Origin: an uncultured Lachnospiraceae bacterium
GTDB taxonomy: Bacteria > Bacillota > Clostridia > Lachnospirales > Lachnospiraceae
DNA: 5,797 nt
Direction: 5' to 3'
Assembly (NCBI GenBank): GCA_902803245.1
Contig: CADCPJ010000001.1
Coordinates: forward strand, 1-5,797
The position numbers and the translations under genes were made by a program. Under the pieces are notes generated by a model. The model did no database searches, had not been told where the DNA came from, and worked only from the letters and a program-made list of their open reading frames with translations. Each line of letters begins with the position of its first letter. Positions within the stretch are counted from its first letter, which is position 1. Below are positions 1-5,067 of the stretch, in pieces.

Positions 1-152
1 GCGAAGCACATGAGGGCGATGTTGATCTCATAGAGGTCCTCATCTTCTTCGTCGTCCGCCCAGACTTCCTGAGCGCCTGCAAAGGTTGCGGCCGGAACCA
101 TTGTCGCTGACATCGCTCCGACAAGCAGCATGGCAAGTAGTTTCTTTTTCAT
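1..152 (-). CDS. Probable extracellular solute-binding protein of a sugar ABC transporter, N-terminal fragment
   Basis: Only the first 50 codons are visible; the gene continues beyond the left edge. The ATG is at 152-150, preceded by a GGAGG Shine-Dalgarno at 163-159 with a 6-base spacer, so the start is well supported. The product opens with MKKK and a hydrophobic stretch (LLAMLLVGAMSATMVPAA), a typical Sec signal peptide, with possible signal peptidase I sites after TFA or VWA. A very acidic segment (DDEEDED) follows, then YEINIALM, which resembles the first beta strand of family 1 solute-binding proteins. Family knowledge: in Clostridia, sugar-binding proteins often begin like this and head an operon with two permease genes. 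Here the lipobox cysteine expected of a lipid-anchored binding protein is not seen. The divergent LacI gene supports a sugar-uptake role. Secretion is near certain; the binding-protein identity is inferred from a short fragment, and another secreted protein remains possible. Confidence 0.6.
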   Translation of the reverse strand, partial: MKKKLLAMLLVGAMSATMVPAATFAGAQEVWADDEEDEDLYEINIALMCF

Positions 153-158
153 ACTCTA

Positions 159-163
159 CCTCC
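159..163 (-). promoter_or_regulatory. Ribosome binding site of the secreted-protein gene
   Basis: The minus strand reads GGAGG followed by TAGAGT and then ATG. This near-consensus Shine-Dalgarno with a 6-base spacer fixes the start of the leftward gene at 152. Confidence 0.8.
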
Positions 164-176
164 GATAAATGAGTGT

Positions 177-201
177 GCGGCCTTTCTCTTCTTCCGGCCG
201 C
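177..201 (-). other. Leader hairpin upstream of the secreted-protein gene
   Basis: GCGGCC at 177-182 and GGCCGC at 196-201 form a perfect 6-bp GC stem around a 13-base purine-rich loop (minus-strand sense). It ends 13 bases before the GGAGG ribosome binding site. No U-tract follows, so it is not a terminator. It could stabilise the 5' end of an abundant binding-protein mRNA or affect its translation, but that is inference from position. Confidence 0.35.
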
Positions 202-334
202 GTCGTTTTGGATACCAACACTTTATCCCCTTTTTCCGTCCCGTTCTATCTCTTTCCTGTCCGTATTTTCTCTCAGGATGTTCTGCTTTTTGCCCTGTTT
301 TTATCCCTCTCCGTTTTGTTTCTGCAACTTTTCC

Positions 335-368
335 ATTATGGTATAACGTATTTTGTCTTTCCGAACAA
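335..368 (-). promoter_or_regulatory. Candidate promoter for the leftward secreted-protein gene
   Basis: On the minus strand, TTGTTC (368-363) is followed after 17 bases by TATACC (345-340); a second -10-like hexamer, CATAAT, lies immediately after it at 340-335. The -35 and -10 matches are partial, and the exact element is uncertain. Use of this site would give a leader of about 175-185 nt before the ATG at 152. Confidence 0.3.
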
Positions 369-434
369 AATCCATGAACGTCCCGCATGTTTTTCGTCAA
401 TATTGCCTGTTTACAGGTGTATTTCTGTGAAGAA

Positions 435-464
435 TTGACACATGGGAAAACAATGTGCAAAAAT
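435..464 (+). promoter_or_regulatory. Candidate promoter for the LacI gene (distal)
   Basis: A perfect TTGACA -35 box lies at 435-440. After an 18-base spacer comes AAAAAT (459-464; 4 of 6 to TATAAT), preceded by a TG at 456-457 in the extended -10 position. Transcription would start near 471, giving a leader of about 195 nt. This would also exclude translation of the in-frame open stretch that begins at 455, upstream of the chosen LacI start. Confidence 0.4.
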
Positions 465-534
465 TAGTTATCCGATGTTTGTTCGGCGAGACACTGCCGG
501 AGCTGTCAGGGCCGTTCCGCCGCCATCATGTCTA

Positions 535-564
535 TTGTTGCATTTGTTGCATTCATTTTATTAT
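535..564 (+). promoter_or_regulatory. Candidate promoter for the LacI gene (proximal)
   Basis: TTGTTG at 535-540 and TATTAT at 559-564 (5 of 6 to TATAAT) are separated by 18 bases, in a locally AT-rich stretch. The -35 lies in a 9-bp tandem repeat, TTGTTGCAT twice at 535-552, which could also be a protein-binding site. The leader from here would be about 94 nt. The -35 is weak, so this is an alternative to the distal candidate. Confidence 0.3.
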
Positions 565-584
565 TGCGTCTGTCACGAACGAAA

Positions 585-617
585 GCCCGGCCGGGCGGCA
601 GGAGCAGCCGGGCCGCC
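585..617 (+). other. GC-rich hairpin region in the LacI leader
   Basis: GCCCGGC (585-591) can pair with GCCGGGC (607-613) as a 7-bp stem. Alternatively GGCGGC (594-599) can pair with GCCGCC (612-617), and 585-596 is itself a 12-bp palindrome. The foldings compete. No U-tract follows, so it is not an ordinary terminator. It sits about 35 bases before the ribosome binding site, within the transcript of either candidate promoter. Confidence 0.35.
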
Positions 618-651
618 TTGTTCAGGCAGGCGTCCGCACATCAGAAACCAC

Positions 652-656
652 GGGGA
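652..656 (+). promoter_or_regulatory. Ribosome binding site of the LacI gene
   Basis: GGGGA lies 8 bases upstream of the ATG at 665. It is a moderate Shine-Dalgarno, but it is what favours 665 over the start of the same frame at 455, which has no comparable site and would add 70 residues unlike any regulator. Confidence 0.5.
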
Positions 657-664
657 ATTATGCC

Positions 665-1834
665 ATGGATAAAAAAGGCCAGAAGGAAACTGAGTCCGGC
701 ATCCGCCCGGTTCAGCCGGAAGGGAAGGAAAAAGCGGCGGGCATCCGCCCGGATCAGCCGGAAGGGAAGGAAAAAGCGGCGGGCATCCGCCCGGTTCCGT
801 CAGAAGGGAAAGAAAAGCAGGCCAGCATTTACACAATCGCCCGCAAGACGGGCTATTCGGCCGCCACGGTCTCCCGCGCCCTCAGCCGCCCGGACCGGGT
901 GAGCGAGAAGACCCTGCGCATCATAAAGGAAGCCGCGGCAGGCTGCGGATTTGAGAAGCGGAGCTACCGCACCGCCCGCGCCCCGGAAGCAAGAAAACCT
1001 ACGGGGTACTATCTCATGTCCGTCCCGAACCCCGAAAACCCCTTCTACGGCCAGATCATAGAGGGAGCGGTGAGCGCCGCGTCTTCCTACGGCTGCAGGA
1101 TCTATGTGGATTACACTCTCTTCGCCGAGCGCTCCGCAAGCGGAATCACGCGCATTCCGGACCTTGGGAGCTTTGACGGGATGATCCTCATGACCGCCAT
1201 CGAGGACGAAGAGCTCCTTCATCTTAAGGAGGACCTGCCTCTCATCCAGTGCAGCGAGTACAACGAGCATCTCACCGGCATCTCCGCCGTGAGCATAGAC
1301 GATGTGGCCAGCGAGAGAAAGGCCGCGGAGCACATCATTTCAAGCGGGGCAAAAGACATCGCCTACGTCTCCTGCCCTCTGTCGATGCGCTATGCGAAGC
1401 GGCGCCTCAGGGGATTTGAAGAAGCGTGCCGCGCCCACGGGATATCCGTTCCGTCCCACAGGATCATCGTCCTCCCGCAGGCCTCTTACACCGCCGCGCT
1501 CGACGCCGCCCACAGGCTTCTTGGCTCCCCGGACCGCCCCGAGGCCGTCGTCTGCTCATCGGACATCTACGCAATCGCGTGTCTTCGGGCCGCAAAGACC
1601 ATAAACATCTCCATTCCCGAGGACCTCCTGGTCATCGGCTTTGACGACATCCCGATGGCATGCATGACGGAGCTCTCTCTCACAACAATCCGGCAGCCCC
1701 GCTTCCGGCTTGGCTTCGCCGCCTTCGAGACGCTCTACCTGGAGATCCGGAATCCGGAAATAAAAAAGCAGAGGATCCTGCTTCCGACTGAGCTCATCAT
1801 AAGAGAGACGACCGGCCTCCGCCGGTCGCCGTAA
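665..1834 (+). CDS. LacI/GalR-family transcriptional repressor with repeat-containing N-terminal tail
   Basis: A 389-residue sugar-responsive DNA-binding regulator, expected to act as a cytoplasmic dimer. Residues 1-53 form a charged, low-complexity tail containing a 14-residue unit (GIRPVQPEGKEKAA) three times. The LacI helix-turn-helix follows at about 54-73 (SIYTIARKTGYSAATVSRAL), then the helix ending near GCGF (93-96). Residues 114-389 are a periplasmic-binding-protein-like effector domain: NPENPFYGQIIEGA (122-135), DGMIL (171-175), VSIDD (209-213), a SSD motif (298-300), IPEDLLVIGFDD (317-328) and LTTIRQP (339-345). Family members usually have the helix-turn-helix within the first ten residues and are about 330-345 residues long, so the tail explains the extra length. 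No in-frame ATG lies between 665 and the helix-turn-helix, so a shorter product would need a rare start codon. The hinge lacks the usual N..AR.L pattern. Its position suggests control of the divergent binding-protein operon; the sugar cannot be read from the sequence. Confidence 0.93.
   Translation: MDKKGQKETESGIRPVQPEGKEKAAGIRPDQPEGKEKAAGIRPVPSEGKEKQASIYTIARKTGYSAATVSRALSRPDRVSEKTLRIIKEAAAGCGFEKRSYRTARAPEARKPTGYYLMSVPNPENPFYGQIIEGAVSAASSYGCRIYVDYTLFAERSASGITRIPDLGSFDGMILMTAIEDEELLHLKEDLPLIQCSEYNEHLTGISAVSIDDVASERKAAEHIISSGAKDIAYVSCPLSMRYAKRRLRGFEEACRAHGISVPSHRIIVLPQASYTAALDAAHRLLGSPDRPEAVVCSSDIYAIACLRAAKTINISIPEDLLVIGFDDIPMACMTELSLTTIRQPRFRLGFAAFETLYLEIRNPEIKKQRILLPTELIIRETTGLRRSP
698..823 (+). 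repeat. Three tandem 42-bp repeats inside the LacI coding region
   Basis: The copies are 698-739, 740-781 and 782-823. Copies 1 and 2 differ at a single base (GTT versus GAT, Val to Asp); copy 3 is more diverged, with changes concentrated in its second half. The unit is a multiple of three, so frame is kept and each copy encodes 14 residues beginning GIRP and containing EGKEK. The near identity of the first two copies suggests a recent duplication and possible copy-number variation between strains. Confidence 0.95.
1810..1827 (-). terminator. Hairpin at the convergent gene ends, possible weak terminator
   Basis: GACCGGC (1810-1816) and GCCGGTC (1821-1827) form a perfect 7-bp stem with a 4-base loop. 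It lies in the last codons of the LacI gene. Read leftward it is followed by TCTCTT, a poor U-tract, and would sit about 83 bases beyond the AraC-GH39 stop. Read rightward no T-run follows until about 1855. It is therefore at best a weak terminator for the leftward transcript, and could simply be coding sequence. Confidence 0.3.
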
Positions 1835-1909
1835 AGGATCATATAAGGTTCTGCTCTTTTTTAAGCTGCTCTTTATAAACCGCAGCGTCCGAAATCCGCC
1901 CGCGCTTTT

Positions 1910-4312
1910 TCACTCCCCGGCCGGGAAGATGTGGATGCTCCCGATCCCGTTCGGGGGCAGCTTAAGCTCAAGCTCAAGGAGCCCCCGCTCCGCCTCCACG
2001 GTGGAGATGAGAATCTGCGGCACGCAGATCCTTCTTAAATATTCCACGTCGCGGCGGTCCAGCACGTCGGACCGCCCCATGCGCTTCCACTCGTCCTCCA
2101 CGCTCCCGTGTTCCGAGTCCAGAATACGGGTCTTTGCGATGTATCTTCCGTCCGGAACGCCTTCGATCACAAAGCGGAATCTCCTCTCCGTCCCGGAATA
2201 ATACTCCTCATCCCACTCAGGATAATTGTCCTCCCGGAGGTCCCTGTAGAAGTCAAAATATTTGGCGTCGGGATGAATGTAGTTGTGGCAGACGATCCGG
2301 TATCTCCCGTTTCCGTCCGAAGTGATGATCCCGTTTCCGTCTGCGGCGAGAAAGAAATTCCCGAGCCGGTTAAAGAAATCGAGTCCGTAGTAGGACGGCT
2401 TGCAGATCCCGTCCCTGCTCAAAAGACCGCCGCTCCCGTCAAGGAGCTGTCCGCTGTCATAGTAGCTGGAGTAGAGGTCCGACGCAAACCAATAGCCCGC
2501 CGCGTCCACTTTCCCGATCATCTGGAGGAGGCTCCTCACCACATAAGCCCCCTTATAAATGCTGTCGTTCAATGGATCCCGGCTGGCAAACGTGCTGTTC
2601 CACTCCGTGACGTAGAGCTTCGCCTGTCCCAGGTTGTTGTCCCGGAGGATTTTCTGCACCTTTTGGAGGAAGCGGGGCACATAATCTTCGCCCCTGTAGA
2701 ACACCGCATTTTTGCCGTCGGGGTCCAGAAACCCGTTGTCAAAGGGAAAGAGATAGACGGAGACAAAATCCGGGCGGGAATACCGCCGCCCCCAGTTCCT
2801 CGCCAGTTCCTCAAAGAGGTTGCCGTACTCCCTGGAAAAGCCGGCGCCGCCGATCTCTATCTGGGGGAGAAGCCCTTTCGCCGTCTGCCGGCACTTAGCA
2901 AAGAGCTCGAGGTAGTCCCCGATTTCCTCGCTCCCCGGATTCATCCACAGTTCAATCCGCCACTTTTCCACATACTCCTCGCCATAGAGATGCATGTAGT
3001 GCCGCAGAAAGCTCTCCAGGAAGCCGCAGAACACGTCCCCGCTTTCAAACGGGCTCATCCTCTCCTCAAACAGCACGCTGCTCAGCACGCTGCGCGACAG
3101 CTGTACGGGCTTAAAGCCCATCTCGATGTGCGGGTACATCCGGTGATTATAGAGATAGGCAATCACCGCGTCGAGCCGCGTGAAGCTGTAGCCGTGATCC
3201 GGATTTCCGTCGTAGACCATGAGCTCCGGAGACCAGATATCCCAGAATCTCACGTACCGGATACCCAGTCCCTCGCGGATCTCCGTCAGGTGTTCCTGCA
3301 TATCCGCCCGCAGGAGATCGCGGGCCAGGCCGGCGTTGACCATGTCGCTCCAGAATCTCTTTAAGAGGCGGTTTCTGCCGTTCACGGCGAAGAGCGTCTG
3401 TTCATTTCCCTTTGCGCCGCGCAGATAGGTCCCGTGCCTCTCCATATACGTGTGGATGCGCTCCTTCAGCTCCGGGCTCTCCTTCGGATACGCCGCGTCT
3501 TCACCGGACTTTTGCTTCTCTCCGGTCTCCCTTTTCTTAACCCGGTACTCCGACGGGGTCATCGAAAAGCGCCTGCGGAATTCCCTGTTGAAGGACACGG
3601 TGCTCGGAAATCCGCTCTCCATGGCAATCCGGATGATCTTCTCGTCGGTCTCCTCGATTGCGCGGAGGGCGTGCTCCAGCCGGATGTCCGTTAAGAGGGC
3701 GCTGAAGGTCTTTCCGAACTGCTTTCTTATGTAGCGCGACAGATACGTCTCGGTAAAGTACGTAAGTCCCGCCAGGTCGCTCAGAGTCACCTGCTCCATA
3801 TAGTGAAAATGGAGATAGGATAAAAGCTCGTTCCTCACCGACCGGTCGTCTCTCTTTTTCGTCACAACGGAGAGCTTTTTCCCGGTCATGGAATGCTGCT
3901 TCAGGACATAGAGGAGCTCTAAAACCACGGACTCGACAAGCATGCTCTCGTCAGCTTCCCTCATCTCATAGTATCCGAAGAGGCGCTTTAAAAGGCCCGA
4001 AATCTTCTCACGCACTTCGGGGGAGTCGGTATCAGAGGAAGCATGGATCCGGTACCGCTCCGTCTCAAGGTAAGGCCCGCAGGTATCCGCGCTCAGCTCG
4101 AGAAGGCCGAGGAGCCCGTCCGGGGAGACTTCCGCGCGGCAGAATTCGCGGCCGTTTACCGCGAGATAGCCGCCCTCCTTCATGGACAGAGCGCCCCCGT
4201 CCAGGGCGAACTCCGCCCTCCCGCTGAGCACAAAAAAGAGGCGGGGATCCCTAAATGCCCCCTCATACGGATCGCTGCCGCCCAGTATCCACAGTTTTCC
4301 CGTTCTTCTCAT
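1910..4312 (-). CDS. AraC-family regulator fused to a GH39 (beta-xylosidase-like) module, probably a sugar sensor
   Basis: An 800-residue protein (ATG at 4312). Residues 25-75 resemble a small cupin sensor domain (FFVLSGRAEFALDG). An AraC/XylS DNA-binding domain occupies about 157-260: first helix-turn-helix VTLSDLAGLTYFTETYLSRY, second KIIRIAMESGFPSTVSFNRE, ending in the family signature MTPSEYR (251-257). After a charged linker (about 260-300), residues 305-650 resemble the GH39 TIM barrel (LRADMQEHL, IRYVRFWDIW, YVTEWNST, YWFASDLY, KPSYYGLDFFNRLG), and 650-800 the GH39 C-terminal beta domain (ILDSEH...W.RMG). The nucleophile motif TEWN is kept (E570), but the acid/base motif WNEP reads WMNP, with Asn at 458. 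A ligand-sensing rather than hydrolytic role is the likely inference. A TTG at 4315 is an alternative start, 8 bases from GAGGAG and one codon longer. The gene is translationally coupled to the DUF624 gene upstream. Plausible effectors are xylo-oligosaccharides or related beta-glycosides. Domain identities are secure; loss of activity is inferred. Confidence 0.9.
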   Translation of the reverse strand: MRRTGKLWILGGSDPYEGAFRDPRLFFVLSGRAEFALDGGALSMKEGGYLAVNGREFCRAEVSPDGLLGLLELSADTCGPYLETERYRIHASSDTDSPEVREKISGLLKRLFGYYEMREADESMLVESVVLELLYVLKQHSMTGKKLSVVTKKRDDRSVRNELLSYLHFHYMEQVTLSDLAGLTYFTETYLSRYIRKQFGKTFSALLTDIRLEHALRAIEETDEKIIRIAMESGFPSTVSFNREFRRRFSMTPSEYRVKKRETGEKQKSGEDAAYPKESPELKERIHTYMERHGTYLRGAKGNEQTLFAVNGRNRLLKRFWSDMVNAGLARDLLRADMQEHLTEIREGLGIRYVRFWDIWSPELMVYDGNPDHGYSFTRLDAVIAYLYNHRMYPHIEMGFKPVQLSRSVLSSVLFEERMSPFESGDVFCGFLESFLRHYMHLYGEEYVEKWRIELWMNPGSEEIGDYLELFAKCRQTAKGLLPQIEIGGAGFSREYGNLFEELARNWGRRYSRPDFVSVYLFPFDNGFLDPDGKNAVFYRGEDYVPRFLQKVQKILRDNNLGQAKLYVTEWNSTFASRDPLNDSIYKGAYVVRSLLQMIGKVDAAGYWFASDLYSSYYDSGQLLDGSGGLLSRDGICKPSYYGLDFFNRLGNFFLAADGNGIITSDGNGRYRIVCHNYIHPDAKYFDFYRDLREDNYPEWDEEYYSGTERRFRFVIEGVPDGRYIAKTRILDSEHGSVEDEWKRMGRSDVLDRRDVEYLRRICVPQILISTVEAERGLLELELKLPPNGIGSIHIFPAGE

Positions 4313-4941
4313 CAAGCGGCCGTCTCCTCATTTTTCGAATCGCCGTCATAGAGAGAGAATACCCTCTCCATGAGCGCGGTAATGAACCATGTCACGAGCA
4401 CCGGCATGACGAGGGCGGAGATCGGCAGAATATAGATCACGATGCCTCCGAAGGCAAGGAGCAAAAAGACGCCGGCCGTCGTCCCGAGATGCCGCACGGC
4501 AAGGAGGAGGGCGTTTTTCAGGATCTGCTTCAGGGCGTTGCGGAAGCGGGAGATCTGGGCATAGACCCACACGGAATAGAGAATGAGGAGGACCTGGAAC
4601 ACCCTTATGAGGACATACAGGTTGCCCGCGGGGTTTCCGTTTGCAAGCAGGGATTTGAGGATATAGACGTCGGCCTCAAAGAGGATGAAAACGCCCGCGA
4701 CGACAGCCCCGACCGGCAGAGTCTGCCTCCAGTTTTCTTTCAGGGATTCCAGGAAGCCGCCAAACACATAGCCGCGGCTGTTCTTCAGATTCCGCTCCGT
4801 CACGTCATAGAGCGCGGTAAAGGAAGCCCCCGCCGTGAATACCGGGATCAGGCAGATCAGGAACAGAATTCCCGCTATGAGGATCGACCAGAGCTTCCGG
4901 ATCAGAGTGATGAGTGGTCCGTCGTAGTCAAACAGCTTCAT
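4312..4941 (-). CDS. DUF624 (YesL-like) integral membrane protein
   Basis: A 209-residue membrane protein with about five hydrophobic segments, near 17-36, 76-91, 107-128, 154-172 and 173-192. It begins MKLFDYDGPL and carries the TAGAS.TALYDV block (36-47) after the first segment, a hallmark of DUF624/YesL. These proteins are of unknown biochemical function; B. subtilis yesL lies beside a two-component system and a sugar ABC transporter in the yes cluster for plant cell-wall polysaccharides. I chose ATG 4941 because it follows AGGAG/GGGG sequences and gives the usual DUF624 length; a start at 5025 would add 28 residues of non-membrane sequence unlike the family. Its TGA (4314-4312) overlaps the AraC-GH39 ATG, so the two are expected to be made together. 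Role inferred: accessory to sugar transport or sensing at the membrane. It could equally interact with the regulator, but nothing in the sequence shows this. Confidence 0.88.
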   Translation of the reverse strand: MKLFDYDGPLITLIRKLWSILIAGILFLICLIPVFTAGASFTALYDVTERNLKNSRGYVFGGFLESLKENWRQTLPVGAVVAGVFILFEADVYILKSLLANGNPAGNLYVLIRVFQVLLILYSVWVYAQISRFRNALKQILKNALLLAVRHLGTTAGVFLLLAFGGIVIYILPISALVMPVLVTWFITALMERVFSLYDGDSKNEETAA

Positions 4942-4947
4942 GATGTG

Positions 4948-4959
4948 CCCCTGCTCCTT
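4948..4959 (-). promoter_or_regulatory. Ribosome binding site region of the DUF624 gene
   Basis: Upstream of ATG 4941 the minus strand reads AAGGAG (4959-4954), 12 bases away, and then GGGG (4951-4948), 6 bases away. The first is closer to consensus and the second better spaced. Either supports 4941 as the start. Confidence 0.5.
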
Positions 4960-4972
4960 GTATGTTTGGAAA

Positions 4973-4989
4973 GGGATGCGAAGCATCCC
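4973..4989 (-). terminator. Short perfect hairpin between the MATE and DUF624 genes
   Basis: GGGATGC and GCATCCC pair as a 7-bp stem closed by a 3-base TTC loop. On the minus strand the stem is followed by TTTCC, a very short U-run. It lies about 80 bases after the MATE stop and about 30 bases before the DUF624 start. It may be a weak terminator, an attenuator or an RNA-processing site in the gap. No good promoter for the DUF624 gene was seen in the same gap. Confidence 0.35.
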
Positions 4990-5067
4990 GGGTGCCTTGG
5001 GTGCTGAACAGCTGCCTGTGCGCAAAAGAGACGAAACAGCGGCCTTAATGCCGGGGATGCCAAACAG

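Larger units (their letters stand above)
153..664. other. Divergent intergenic regulatory region
   Basis: This 512-base stretch separates the leftward secreted-protein gene from the rightward LacI gene. I see no convincing gene in it: the open frames lack ribosome binding sites and resemble no protein family. Between about 181 and 330 the minus strand is strongly purine-rich, as expected for an unstructured 5' leader of the leftward gene. Candidate promoters lie at 335-368 (minus) and at 435-464 and 535-564 (plus). A small inverted repeat, CCTGT-TT-ACAGG, spans 406-417 and could be an operator half-site pair, but it lacks the central CG common in LacI operators. I found no clear 14-18 bp LacI palindrome. 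Confidence 0.6.

Noticed and set aside
406..417. CCTGT-TT-ACAGG as a LacI operator
   Set aside because: The arms are only 5 bp and lack the central CG typical of LacI operators, which is too weak to call without a second site.
149..460. 103-residue minus-strand open frame in the divergent intergenic region
   Set aside because: Its Lys/Arg-rich composition follows from purine-rich leader sequence. It has no family resemblance, and it overlaps the ribosome binding site and start of the leftward gene.
455..664. Upstream extension of the LacI frame by 70 residues to ATG 455
   Set aside because: It has no ribosome binding site, contains Cys-rich sequence unlike any regulator, and begins inside the candidate promoter spacer; 665 has GGGGA at 8 bases.
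698..823. CRISPR-like interpretation of the 42-bp repeats
   Set aside because: The copies abut with no spacers and keep a coding frame; they are protein-coding tandem repeats.
528..902. 124-residue plus-strand open frame with a hydrophobic start and basic repeats
   Set aside because: The basic repeats are the 42-bp units read in another frame. There is no Shine-Dalgarno, and the LacI frame explains the region.
2108..3364. 418-residue open frame on the plus strand, opposite the AraC-GH39 gene
   Set aside because: It is fully antisense to a gene with clear domains, has no recognisable family and no ribosome binding site; long antisense open frames are common in GC-rich genes.
4255..5007. 250-residue plus-strand open frame opposite the DUF624 gene
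   Set aside because: It is the antisense of a conserved membrane protein. Its charged His/Glu/Asp-rich composition is what the complement of hydrophobic codons produces.
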